NCBI GenBank assembly: GCA_929200455.1
Contig: CAKMZR010000087.1
Location: 1-6,787 of the forward strand
DNA from: an uncultured Alphaproteobacteria bacterium
Lineage (GTDB): Bacteria > Pseudomonadota > Alphaproteobacteria > CAKMZR01
Length of the DNA stretch: 6,787 bases
Direction of reading: 5' to 3'
Position 1 is the stretch's first letter. Every line of letters begins with the position of its first letter. Both the position numbers and the translations under genes were made by a program. Below are positions 1 through 6,673 of the stretch, one piece after another. The notes under the pieces are model-generated. The model did no database searches and was not told where the DNA came from. It saw nothing but the letters and a program-made list of their open reading frames with translations.

Positions 1-143
1 CATCAAATCCTCCACCCGAAAATATCGGAAAAGCCGCACTCCTTGCCGCCCTTTCCCTACCCCAATCTCATCGTGCCTTCATAAAAGATACACACGCCAT
101 CGACGCCCTTGCTCCCGTATACTTTGGAGATACACCCTCATGA
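1..143 (+). CDS. C-terminal end of an upstream gene, possibly tsaB (tRNA t6A synthesis protein); 5' part outside window
   Basis: Reading frame 3 is open from the left edge to TGA at 141-143 and gives 46 residues ending in APVYFGDTPS. The ending recalls the C-terminal pattern of alphaproteobacterial TsaB proteins, where a short helix is followed by a P-[LV]-Y-[LF] strand and a few residues before the stop. TsaB is the non-catalytic partner of TsaD in making N6-threonylcarbamoyladenosine on ANN-decoding tRNAs. That identity is an inference from a very short, weakly conserved tail and could be wrong. The case for a real gene is better: codon use matches the other + strand genes (C-ending, G-poor), and the stop overlaps the next gene's start as ATGA (140-143), typical of two genes in one operon. 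About 0.3 sure of TsaB. Confidence 0.6.
   Translation, partial: SNPPPENIGKAALLAALSLPQSHRAFIKDTHAIDALAPVYFGDTPS
126..130 (+). promoter_or_regulatory. Ribosome binding site GGAGA for the CinA-N/MoCF-domain gene
   Basis: GGAGA lies 9 nt before the ATG at 140, inside the last codons of the upstream gene. It stands out because the + strand is very poor in G. It supports both the chosen ATG and translational coupling through the ATGA overlap. It is the only convincing Shine-Dalgarno sequence in front of a + strand gene here. Confidence 0.6.
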
Positions 144-895
144 ATAATCCCTCTGCCGCCCTCCTCATCATCGGTGACGAAGTCCTCTCAGGGAGAACCC
201 AAGATGTCCACGTTGCCTATCTCGCACAAAAACTCAAAAATATCGGCGTCTCCCTCTCAGAAGTACGCATCGTCACCGATAGCCAAAACCATATCATATC
301 GTCCGTCCAAGACCTCGCAAAACAATACGACTCCCTCTTCACCACAGGCGGAATCGGGGCCACTCATGACGATGTCACCATCAACGCCGTCTCACTAGCC
401 CTCGGCCTCGAAACCATCGTACACCAAAAAGCCTTCAATATCCTCTCCGACTACTACCAATCACAAAACCTGCCCTTCACACCCGCACGACAACTCATGG
501 CTCGCGCCCCCAAGGGAGCCTCCATCATCCCCAATCCCGTGAGTGCCGCTCCGGGATTCCATATCCAAAACCTCTACATACTCGCAGGAATCCCCAGTAT
601 CGCTCACGCCATGATAGACCACGTCATACCCTCTCTCAAGAATGGAATACCCCTCATCGCACAAACTCTACGCACAAACCTACCCGAAAGCTCCATGCGT
701 GACGCCATGGAATATGCCGCCGAATCCTTCTCCGTAAAAATCGGCTCCTACCCCTCCCATCACAGAAAATTTCATGGCGTCTCCATCGTCGTCAAAAGCC
801 ACCACGCCACGCATATCAAAAAAACACTCGACTTCCTCCTGCAACGTGCAAAACAACTCGGAGGAGACGTCCACTTACTTGACGGAGAACACTAA
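140..895 (+). CDS. Stand-alone CinA N-terminal / molybdopterin-binding (MoCF) domain protein
   Basis: This 251-residue protein is a single MoCF_biosynth (MoaB/Mog-like) domain followed by a short C-terminal extension. It matches the alphaproteobacterial proteins annotated as 'molybdopterin-binding protein' or 'competence/damage-inducible protein A'. Visible motifs are IGDEVLSG at residues 11-18, the fold's opening strand and loop; TTGGIGATHDD at 68-78, the glycine-rich GGxGxTxxD nucleotide/pterin-binding loop; the segment ANPVSAAPGF-like NPVSAAPGF at 132-140; and IGSYP at 201-205, conserved in the family's C-terminal part. There is no CinA C-terminal nicotinamide-nucleotide amidase domain, so the NMN deamidase role of full CinA should not be transferred. 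The true substrate of this short subfamily is not settled; a nucleotide or pterin is likely. The start is set by ATGA coupling to the upstream gene and a GGAGA site. The TAA stop (893-895) overlaps the carB stop on the other strand. Only 16 of 251 residues are glycine, in line with the G-poor strand. Confidence 0.92.
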   Translation: MNNPSAALLIIGDEVLSGRTQDVHVAYLAQKLKNIGVSLSEVRIVTDSQNHIISSVQDLAKQYDSLFTTGGIGATHDDVTINAVSLALGLETIVHQKAFNILSDYYQSQNLPFTPARQLMARAPKGASIIPNPVSAAPGFHIQNLYILAGIPSIAHAMIDHVIPSLKNGIPLIAQTLRTNLPESSMRDAMEYAAESFSVKIGSYPSHHRKFHGVSIVVKSHHATHIKKTLDFLLQRAKQLGGDVHLLDGEH

Positions 896-3800
896 CGCCC
901 TCGTATACTGTACACCGCCCGCTTGTGAGAACCCTGATGCCTCAGTCCCTTCACCACCATCTCTCCCGATGCCAGCGTCGTAAAACATGGAACCCCACAT
1001 CTCAGAGCCTTGCAACGCAATTCATGCGCCTCAGACGCACTCCGTGCTCCCCCTGGCGTGTTCACCACAAGCACAATCTCTCCCCTCTCAACCATGCTCA
1101 GAACATTGTCTCCCGACTCCCTCGCCTTCTTCACCATAACTGCATCTACGCCCGCGTTCTTCAAAAATAATGACGTCCCTCGCGTCGCATAAATTCCAAA
1201 TCCCAATGACGCAAAACTCTTCACAAGATCTATCGCCCTCTTGCCCCTGTCTCGCTCGCATAACGACACAAATACATTGCCCCCGTCAGGCAAAACCTCT
1301 CCCGCTCCCTCTTGTGCACGCAGAAATGCCTCTCCCTCACTCATACCCACCCCCATCACCTCTCCCGTCGAACGCATCTCAGGACCCAGCCTCGTGTCAA
1401 CCTTGCCAAACCTCATAAAAGGAAAGACCGACTCCTTCACCGCATACTTCCCAGAATCCTCCCCCGCAAAATCTCGCAAATCCAAAGACGCCACACTGCA
1501 ACCAGACAATACCTTACCCGCATAACGCGCCACCGCGATACCACGCGCCTTCGCCACAAACGGAACCGTTCTTGACGCTCGCGGATTCACCTCCAAAACA
1601 TACAACTCACCATTCCACAATCCATACTGCACATTCACCATACCCCTCACTTGCAACGCCTTCGCTATATGCTCCGTCACTTCCTCCATCTCACGCCTTT
1701 GAGCCTCGCTCAAACTCCGTGCAGGAAGCATACACGCACTGTCTCCAGAGTGTATACCCGCCTCTTCTATGTGCTCCACAATACCAGAAATCCAAACGTC
1801 CTCTCCATCACTCACCGCATCCACATCAAACTCTATCGCTCCCTCCAAATAACAGTCCACCAACAATCCTCCTCCTCCAGAGGCCTCAGACTTCAATGCA
1901 CGCTCCCCAAAATCCCTCAAAGACTCTTCGTTCCACGCCCGATACATCGAACGACCCCCCAGCACATACGAAGGACGTATCATCACAGGGTATCCTATCC
2001 TTGCCGCTTCCTCCACCAAACCCTCCACATCCCACGCCATACCGCTTGTCGGCTGCTTCACACCCACCCTTGCCAACATACGGCTGCACTCATCCCTGTC
2101 TTCTGCCGCATCTATCGACGATACAGACGTCCCCAATATCTCTACACCCGCCTCACTCAAACCCTTCGCCAACTTCAACGGAGTCTGTCCTCCAAACTGC
2201 AACACAACACCCAAAAGCTCACCGCGTGACTTCTCCACCTCCACCACCCCCAACACATGCTCCAACGTCAACGGCTCAAAATATAAACGATCCGCCGTGT
2301 CAAAATCTGTCGACACCGTCTCAGGATTACAGTTCACCATAATCGTCTCTATACCCTCCTCGCGAAACGCTTGTACCGCATGCACACAACAATAATCAAA
2401 CTCCACACCCTGACCTATCCTGTTCGGACCACTCCCAAGAATAATCACCTTACGCCTCTCACTCACCTCGCTTTCACACATCGAAACGCCTCCCAACGGA
2501 CGCTCATACGTACTGTAAAGATACGGCGTCGTCGAAGAAAACTCTCCCGCTACCGTATCTATACGGCGGTACACGGAACACACCCCCAACTCCATACGCC
2601 TCTTCCTCACCTCACCCTCTTCCAAACCCCACAACTTGCCAAGCCTCCTATCAGAAAAACCTCGACCCTTCGCTTCCCAAAACTTCTCCCCGTCCATGCC
2701 CTCAAACCCACAATCAATCAACATCCCCTCATAAATCACCAGAGACTCTATACGACGCAGAAAAAACAAATCAACCCCACTCGCCTTTGCCACCGAAAGC
2801 ACATCACAATCCTCTCGAAAAGACTGTCCCAACCACAAAACACGATCCCACCTCGGGGAACTACACTTCTCAAAAATATCTCCGCCTCCCCCATTCTCCT
2901 CTCCCAGCTTCTTCTCTTCAAAGCCACTCCAGCCATTATCCATACTACACAATGCCTTCTGAAACGACTCCTCGTACGTGCGACCCAACGCCATCACCTC
3001 TCCCACAGACTTCATACTCGTCGTCAATCCCTCATCACAACCCGGAAACTTCTCAAAATTAAAACGCGGAATCTTCGTCACCACATAGTCCAATGTCGGC
3101 TCAAAACTTGCCGGAATCACATCCGTCACACTGTTCTTCAACTCATCCAGAGAATAACCCACCGCAAGCTTTGTCGCTACCCTCGCTATCGGAAAGCCCG
3201 TCGCCTTCGACGCAAGGGCAGACGAACGCGATACACGCGGATTCATCTCTATCACCACCATCTCCCCCGTCTCAGGATCCACCGCAAATTGCACATTCGA
3301 ACCCCCCGTCTCCACACCCACACTCCTCAATACCAAAAATGACGCATCACGCATCTTCTGATACTCCTTGTCCGTCAAAGTCAGAGACGGTGCCACCGTT
3401 ATCGAATCCCCTGTGTGGACTCCCATCGGATCCATATTCTCTATAGAACACACAATAATACAATTATCATTCTTATCCCGTACCACCTCCATCTCATATT
3501 CCTTCCAGCCCTCTATCGACTGCTCCACCAACACAGAACCCACGGGTGATGCCGACAAACCCTCTCCCAAAATCTTCCAATACTCACTCTCACTGTACGC
3601 TATACCCCCTCCCGTGCCTCCAAGCGTAAAAGATGGACGCAAAATCAATGGCAAGCCCACTTCCGACAGAACTTCCGCTCCCACTTCCCGATCCTTCACA
3701 AGACGAGAACGTGGCGTCTTCAGACCTATCTCCTTCATCAACTGACGAAACTCTTCCCTGTCTTCCGCACGCTTAATCACACGACTGTCCGCCCCTATCA

Positions 3801-4143
3801 TCTTCACTCCATAACGCGACAAAACTCCTGACGCTTCCAATTCTACCGCCAAATTCAATGCCGTCTGACCTCCCATCGTCGGCAAAAGAGCATCAGGACG
3901 CTCCTTCTCTATCACCAACTCCACACTCTCCTTCAATAAGGGCTCTATGTATACCTTGTCCGCAAGGCCCGGATCCGTCATGATCGTCGCAGGATTCGAA
4001 TTCACCAAAATCACCCGGTAACCATCCTCCTTCAACGCAGAAATCGCCTGCGTTCCCGCATAATCAAACTCACACGCCTGACCTATCACTATAGGTCCCG
4101 AACCTATCAACAATATCGTCTTTATATCTCTCCTCGCAGGCAT
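892..4143 (-). CDS. carB: Carbamoyl-phosphate synthase large subunit
   Basis: CarB makes carbamoyl phosphate from bicarbonate, glutamine-derived ammonia and two ATP, feeding pyrimidine and arginine synthesis in the cytoplasm; it works with the glutaminase subunit CarA, not in this window. The protein is 1083 residues from the ATG (E. coli about 1073), so it is full length. Counting from the ATG: first ATP-grasp half at about 1-400 with PTMGGQTALN near 88-97 and MNPRVSRSSALASKATG near 300-316; oligomerisation region at about 404-550, ending in YSTYE; second ATP-grasp half beginning at GSGPNRIGQGVEFDY (570-584), with RPSYVLGGRSM and LEVNPRASRTVPF; allosteric MGS-like domain from about 945. The allosteric site keeps both threonines of the ATxGT motif (987 and 990) and an NT pair (1028-1029). 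A GTG just before the ATG (4146) could add one residue; I prefer the ATG because it aligns without gaps to E. coli MPKRTDIK and onward. Gly runs at 418-421 and 756-759 lie in variable loops. Codons are G-rich. The TAG stop (892-894) overlaps the convergent gene's stop. Confidence 0.98.
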   Translation of the reverse strand: MPARRDIKTILLIGSGPIVIGQACEFDYAGTQAISALKEDGYRVILVNSNPATIMTDPGLADKVYIEPLLKESVELVIEKERPDALLPTMGGQTALNLAVELEASGVLSRYGVKMIGADSRVIKRAEDREEFRQLMKEIGLKTPRSRLVKDREVGAEVLSEVGLPLILRPSFTLGGTGGGIAYSESEYWKILGEGLSASPVGSVLVEQSIEGWKEYEMEVVRDKNDNCIIVCSIENMDPMGVHTGDSITVAPSLTLTDKEYQKMRDASFLVLRSVGVETGGSNVQFAVDPETGEMVVIEMNPRVSRSSALASKATGFPIARVATKLAVGYSLDELKNSVTDVIPASFEPTLDYVVTKIPRFNFEKFPGCDEGLTTSMKSVGEVMALGRTYEESFQKALCSMDNGWSGFEEKKLGEENGGGGDIFEKCSSPRWDRVLWLGQSFREDCDVLSVAKASGVDLFFLRRIESLVIYEGMLIDCGFEGMDGEKFWEAKGRGFSDRRLGKLWGLEEGEVRKRRMELGVCSVYRRIDTVAGEFSSTTPYLYSTYERPLGGVSMCESEVSERRKVIILGSGPNRIGQGVEFDYCCVHAVQAFREEGIETIMVNCNPETVSTDFDTADRLYFEPLTLEHVLGVVEVEKSRGELLGVVLQFGGQTPLKLAKGLSEAGVEILGTSVSSIDAAEDRDECSRMLARVGVKQPTSGMAWDVEGLVEEAARIGYPVMIRPSYVLGGRSMYRAWNEESLRDFGERALKSEASGGGGLLVDCYLEGAIEFDVDAVSDGEDVWISGIVEHIEEAGIHSGDSACMLPARSLSEAQRREMEEVTEHIAKALQVRGMVNVQYGLWNGELYVLEVNPRASRTVPFVAKARGIAVARYAGKVLSGCSVASLDLRDFAGEDSGKYAVKESVFPFMRFGKVDTRLGPEMRSTGEVMGVGMSEGEAFLRAQEGAGEVLPDGGNVFVSLCERDRGKRAIDLVKSFASLGFGIYATRGTSLFLKNAGVDAVMVKKARESGDNVLSMVERGEIVLVVNTPGGARSASEAHELRCKALRCGVPCFTTLASGEMVVKGLRHQGSHKRAVYSIRGR

Positions 4144-4991
4144 CACTCACCACCCTCCAATCCCATAAGTCTACGCGCAAGCATATTGTTCAATCCATGT
4201 CCAGATTTGTGAAAATGTATCCGTCCCTTCACATACTTGCCCAACGTCCACAAATCTCCCAACGCATCCATCATCTTATGACGCACACACTCGTCCTCTC
4301 CACGAAATCCACCCGCGTTCAAAACACCATCCGCTCCTATCACCACCGCATTCTCTAAAGAACCGCCCTTCCCCAAGCCCATCGCACGCACCCGCTCCAA
4401 ATCTTCCAGCAAACAGAATGTCCTTGCATCCCAAACCCTGTCCACAACATCATCTCCTCCCTCTCCCCACACCAACGCCAGACTCTGGTGCCCTATGTAC
4501 GGCGTGTCATACTCCAACTCAAACAATAACTCCATACGTTCTCCCTCCACAGGATCACACACCACCCACGAACCCCCGTCTTCCGACTTCACCTCAACAC
4601 GCTCCTTCACGTCAATCCAACCCACATCTCCCACCTCACGCTTCTTCGCACGTCTCAATCCCTCCACAAATCCTCGCGCACTCCCGTCCAAGATCGGAAC
4701 CTCAGGACCCGCACACTCCACCTCCGCACTCACGATACCCATCATAAATAATGACGACATCACATGCTCTACCGTATAAAACTCCGTACCATCATCACCC
4801 CTTATCATCGTACATAACGGACGCAACTCAACCCTGTCCGCTCGCGCCTCCACCCGCTTGTCACCCCTCACAAAAACGATACCCTCCCCCCCGTCTCCTC
4901 TACCCCTCACCTCCAAAGTCGTCTCCACGCCACTATGCAATCCCAAACCCTCAAATCTCACCGCCTCTTCCAATTCATACGCCTTCTTCAT
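4143..4991 (-). CDS. lpxC: UDP-3-O-acyl-N-acetylglucosamine deacetylase (lipid A synthesis)
   Basis: LpxC is a cytoplasmic zinc enzyme that removes acetate from UDP-3-O-acyl-GlcNAc, the committed step of lipid A synthesis. All expected active-site positions are visible and fall almost on E. coli numbering: Glu75 and His76 in TVEHVMSSL (catalytic base and zinc ligand; E. coli 78/79), the ARTF motif at 189-192, His238 and Asp242 in RHKMMDALGDL (zinc ligands) and His265 in HKSGHGLNN (catalytic). The family opening GLGLHSG is at 15-21 and PILDGSA at 99-105. At 282 residues it is shorter than E. coli (305), lacking only the tail after the last helix, where it runs into carB. The ATG at 4991 has a purine-rich AAAGGAAG site 8 nt upstream. 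It is first in an operon with carB (TGATG junction), rather than at the end of the ftsZ/dcw cluster where alphaproteobacterial lpxC usually lies. Composition is striking: 42 Gly, 5 Pro, 4 Asn and a single Gln, matching the G-rich coding strand. Confidence 0.97.
   Translation of the reverse strand: MKKAYELEEAVRFEGLGLHSGVETTLEVRGRGDGGEGIVFVRGDKRVEARADRVELRPLCTMIRGDDGTEFYTVEHVMSSLFMMGIVSAEVECAGPEVPILDGSARGFVEGLRRAKKREVGDVGWIDVKERVEVKSEDGGSWVVCDPVEGERMELLFELEYDTPYIGHQSLALVWGEGGDDVVDRVWDARTFCLLEDLERVRAMGLGKGGSLENAVVIGADGVLNAGGFRGEDECVRHKMMDALGDLWTLGKYVKGRIHFHKSGHGLNNMLARRLMGLEGGE
4154..4158 (-). promoter_or_regulatory. Ribosome binding site GGAGG for carB, inside the end of lpxC
   Basis: On the - strand GGAGG precedes the overlapping GTG (4146-4144) by 7 nt and the ATG (4143-4141) by 10 nt, so it fits either start. 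It lies in the last codons of lpxC. Together with the TGATG junction it indicates that carB is translated both by its own initiation and by ribosomes finishing lpxC. Confidence 0.6.
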
Positions 4992-4999
4992 CTCTCTCT

Positions 5000-5007
5000 C
5001 TTCCTTT
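5000..5007 (-). promoter_or_regulatory. Ribosome binding site AAAGGAAG for lpxC, followed by a (TC)5 / (GA)n tract
   Basis: The - strand reads AAAGGAAG, then AGAGAGAG, then ATG, so the GGAAG core sits 8 nt before the start codon. The spacer is a dinucleotide repeat (TC five times on the + strand, 4991-5000, running into the start codon). It fixes the lpxC start; the ATG upstream at 5010-5008 is out of frame. Confidence 0.6.
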
Positions 5008-5025
5008 CATGCCCACCTCTAAAAC

Positions 5026-5060
5026 TTGACACAACATAGAAAAATACCTAATCCTTGACA
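5026..5060 (+). promoter_or_regulatory. Two perfect TTGACA hexamers, possible -35 elements for lysS-hemE
   Basis: TTGACA occurs at 5026-5031 and 5055-5060 on the + strand. The first has TAATCC 17 nt downstream (5049-5054), a poor -10. The second has TAAATC at 5075-5080, closer than normal (14 nt). A + strand promoter for lysS must exist here or further upstream, but I cannot choose between these, and the second copy overlaps the opposing -35 of lpxC. Confidence 0.25.
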
Positions 5061-5061
5061 A
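5033..5061 (-). promoter_or_regulatory. Candidate sigma-70 type promoter for lpxC-carB
   Basis: On the - strand TTGTCA (5061-5056, one mismatch to TTGACA) is followed by exactly 17 nt and then TATGTT (5038-5033, four of six matches to TATAAT). Transcription would start about 7 nt further on, near 5026, leaving a leader of about 35 nt before the lpxC ATG. The location, spacing and orientation fit the head of the operon; the -10 match is only fair. Confidence 0.5.
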
Positions 5062-5098
5062 TAACTAACTTCCGTAAATCTCTTCCCCCCTCCATCTC

Positions 5099-6673
5099 AT
5101 GCACGATTCCCTACCTCAAACCGAAATCCTCTCTCAAGCCAAATCTTGGCCTTTCCAAGAAGCTCGCGTCCTCATCTCACGACTCAAATCTCTCAAAACA
5201 AAAAAAGATATTATCACCTTCCAAACCGGATACGGACCCTCAGGGCTGCCCCATCTCGGAACCTTCGCAGAAGTCCTGCGATCCTCCATGGTCAAACGCG
5301 CCTTCGAAACCCTCTCCGGACTCCCTTCACAACTCATCACCTTCTCCGACGATATGGACGCACTCCGTAAAGTGCCAGAAGGCGTGCCGAACCACTCCAT
5401 GCTCGAAAAACATCTCGGAAAACCTCTCACTTCCATTCCAGACCCCTACGGGACCCACCAAAGCTTCGGACATCACAACAACGCAAAACTTATCGAATTC
5501 CTCGACCAATTCGGATTCGAATATACCTTCGCAAGCAGCTCAGAATACTACAAAAGCGGCTTCTTCAATGACACACTCGTCAACATACTCCATCTCTACC
5601 ACGAAATCACCAATATCATCCTCCCCACCCTCGGAAAAGAACGACAACAAACCTATAGCCCCTTCCTCCCCATCTGCCGCAACTCTGGAAATGTCTTGCA
5701 GCTCCCCGTACACTCCATCGACCTCGATGCCCAAACCCTCGTCTTCAAAAAAGAAGACGGAACCTTCTACGAAACTCCCGTCACAGACGGCACGTGCAAA
5801 CTACAATGGAAAGCCGATTGGGCCATGCGGTGGCTCGCTCTGGGCGTCGATTACGAAATGGCAGGAAAAGACCTCATCGAATCCGTTCATCTCTCAAGCC
5901 GTATACTCAAAAAAATCGGCGGAACGCCACCCGCCGGATTCAGCTACGAACTCTTCCTCGACGAAAATGGAGAAAAAATATCAAAATCTCGCGGAAACGG
6001 AATGTCCATGGACGAATGGCTCAAATATGGCGGCACAGACAGTCTCGCCTACTTCCTCTTCCAAAAACCAAAAACCGCAAAACGACTCTCCTTCGATTCC
6101 ATACCTCGCGCCATCGATGACTACAACCGTATGCTCGCATCCTTCCCCTCACAATCGTCTCTCCAACAGATCGATAACCCCATATGGCACATCCATCACA
6201 AAAATATTCCTCACAACCCAAGTCCCGTCAGCTTCAACCTCCTACTCAATCTCGCCGCCGCAACCGGCGAAACAGATAGCTCCATCCTATGGAACTTCGT
6301 CAAACGTTACGCCCCTGAAACCTCTCCAAAAACCCACCCCTACCTCAATAGCCTCATCCAAAATGCCGTCTCCTACGCTCAAGACAACATCATTCCCCTC
6401 AAAGAATTCCGAAAACCATCCCCTCATGAACACAACGCTCTCAAAGACCTCCTAGAACAACTCAATCACGTCCCACACAACAGCGAAGACATCCAAACCC
6501 TCGTCTTCTCCATCGGAAAAACACACAACTTCGACCCCATCACATCATGGTTCCAAGCGTGTTACTCCATCCTACTCGGACAAAAACAAGGGCCAAAACT
6601 CGGCACCTTCATCGCCCTCTACGGAATCAAAGAAACCCAAAACCTCATCTCCAATGCCCTCGAACATGTCTGA
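5099..6673 (+). CDS. lysS: Lysyl-tRNA synthetase, class I type (LysRS1)
   Basis: This enzyme charges tRNA-Lys with lysine using ATP. It is the class I (archaeal/alphaproteobacterial) form, sometimes called lysK, not the class II LysRS of E. coli; the two folds are unrelated. The Rossmann catalytic domain covers about residues 1-340. The HIGH motif is PHLG at 51-54 within TGYGPSGLPHLGTF (43-56); SDDMDALRKVP (83-93), QSFGHHNNA (121-129), YSPFLPI (186-192), KLQWKADWAMRW (234-245) and DYEMAGKDL (251-259) are family signatures. The KMSKS loop is KISKS at 294-298 or one position earlier. The remainder, about 340-524, is the helical anticodon-binding part, ending with a conserved GQKQGPKLGTFIALYG-type segment. 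Length (524) is normal. The ATG at 5099 is the only start before the HIGH motif, since an in-frame TAA lies at 5075, yet there is no Shine-Dalgarno sequence before it. It overlaps hemE by 8 nt. Glycine is only 31 of 524, with many Ser, His, Asn and Gln, the mark of the C-rich strand. Confidence 0.97.
   Translation: MHDSLPQTEILSQAKSWPFQEARVLISRLKSLKTKKDIITFQTGYGPSGLPHLGTFAEVLRSSMVKRAFETLSGLPSQLITFSDDMDALRKVPEGVPNHSMLEKHLGKPLTSIPDPYGTHQSFGHHNNAKLIEFLDQFGFEYTFASSSEYYKSGFFNDTLVNILHLYHEITNIILPTLGKERQQTYSPFLPICRNSGNVLQLPVHSIDLDAQTLVFKKEDGTFYETPVTDGTCKLQWKADWAMRWLALGVDYEMAGKDLIESVHLSSRILKKIGGTPPAGFSYELFLDENGEKISKSRGNGMSMDEWLKYGGTDSLAYFLFQKPKTAKRLSFDSIPRAIDDYNRMLASFPSQSSLQQIDNPIWHIHHKNIPHNPSPVSFNLLLNLAAATGETDSSILWNFVKRYAPETSPKTHPYLNSLIQNAVSYAQDNIIPLKEFRKPSPHEHNALKDLLEQLNHVPHNSEDIQTLVFSIGKTHNFDPITSWFQACYSILLGQKQGPKLGTFIALYGIKETQNLISNALEHV

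Larger units (their letters stand above)
4992..5098. other. Divergent intergenic region between lpxC-carB and lysS-hemE
   Basis: This 107-bp stretch is the only sizeable non-coding DNA in the window. It carries the lpxC ribosome binding site, a candidate lpxC promoter and two direct copies of CTTGACA (5025-5031 and 5054-5060) 29 bp apart. The last part before lysS is a pyrimidine run (TCTTCCCCCC) with no Shine-Dalgarno match. An in-frame TAA at 5075-5077 rules out a longer lysS. No RNA gene or convincing hairpin is seen. Confidence 0.8.

Noticed and set aside
140..895. Full CinA with nicotinamide-nucleotide amidase activity, truncated here
   Set aside because: The protein ends as the short alphaproteobacterial family does, with a conserved IGSYP region in its C-terminal part and a clean stop. 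It is a normal single-domain family member rather than a broken CinA.
895..960. Bidirectional terminator at the carB/CinA-N convergence
   Set aside because: Only short, imperfect inverted pieces around GTATACTGTACAC were seen, with no stable stem or T-run.
1572..2342. A 256-codon open frame on the + strand opposite carB
   Set aside because: Same cause: a Pro/Ser/His/Thr-rich low-complexity product antisense to conserved CarB sequence, without a ribosome binding site or recognisable domain.
2371..3342. A 323-codon open frame on the + strand opposite carB
   Set aside because: It lies wholly within well-conserved carB. Its translation is an unnatural mix rich in Arg, His, Thr and Leu with no motif, and G-poverty on the + strand makes TGA and TAG rare, so long chance frames are expected.
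4144..4146. GTG as the start codon of carB, one codon before the ATG
   Set aside because: It cannot be excluded, but the ATG gives an N-terminus that aligns without gaps to E. coli CarB (MPKRTDIK versus MPARRDIK), so it is preferred.
5055..6455. A 466-codon open frame overlapping lysS in another + frame
   Set aside because: The lysS frame encodes a clear full-length enzyme with all family motifs. The alternative is a Ser/Pro/Thr-rich by-product of the C-rich strand.
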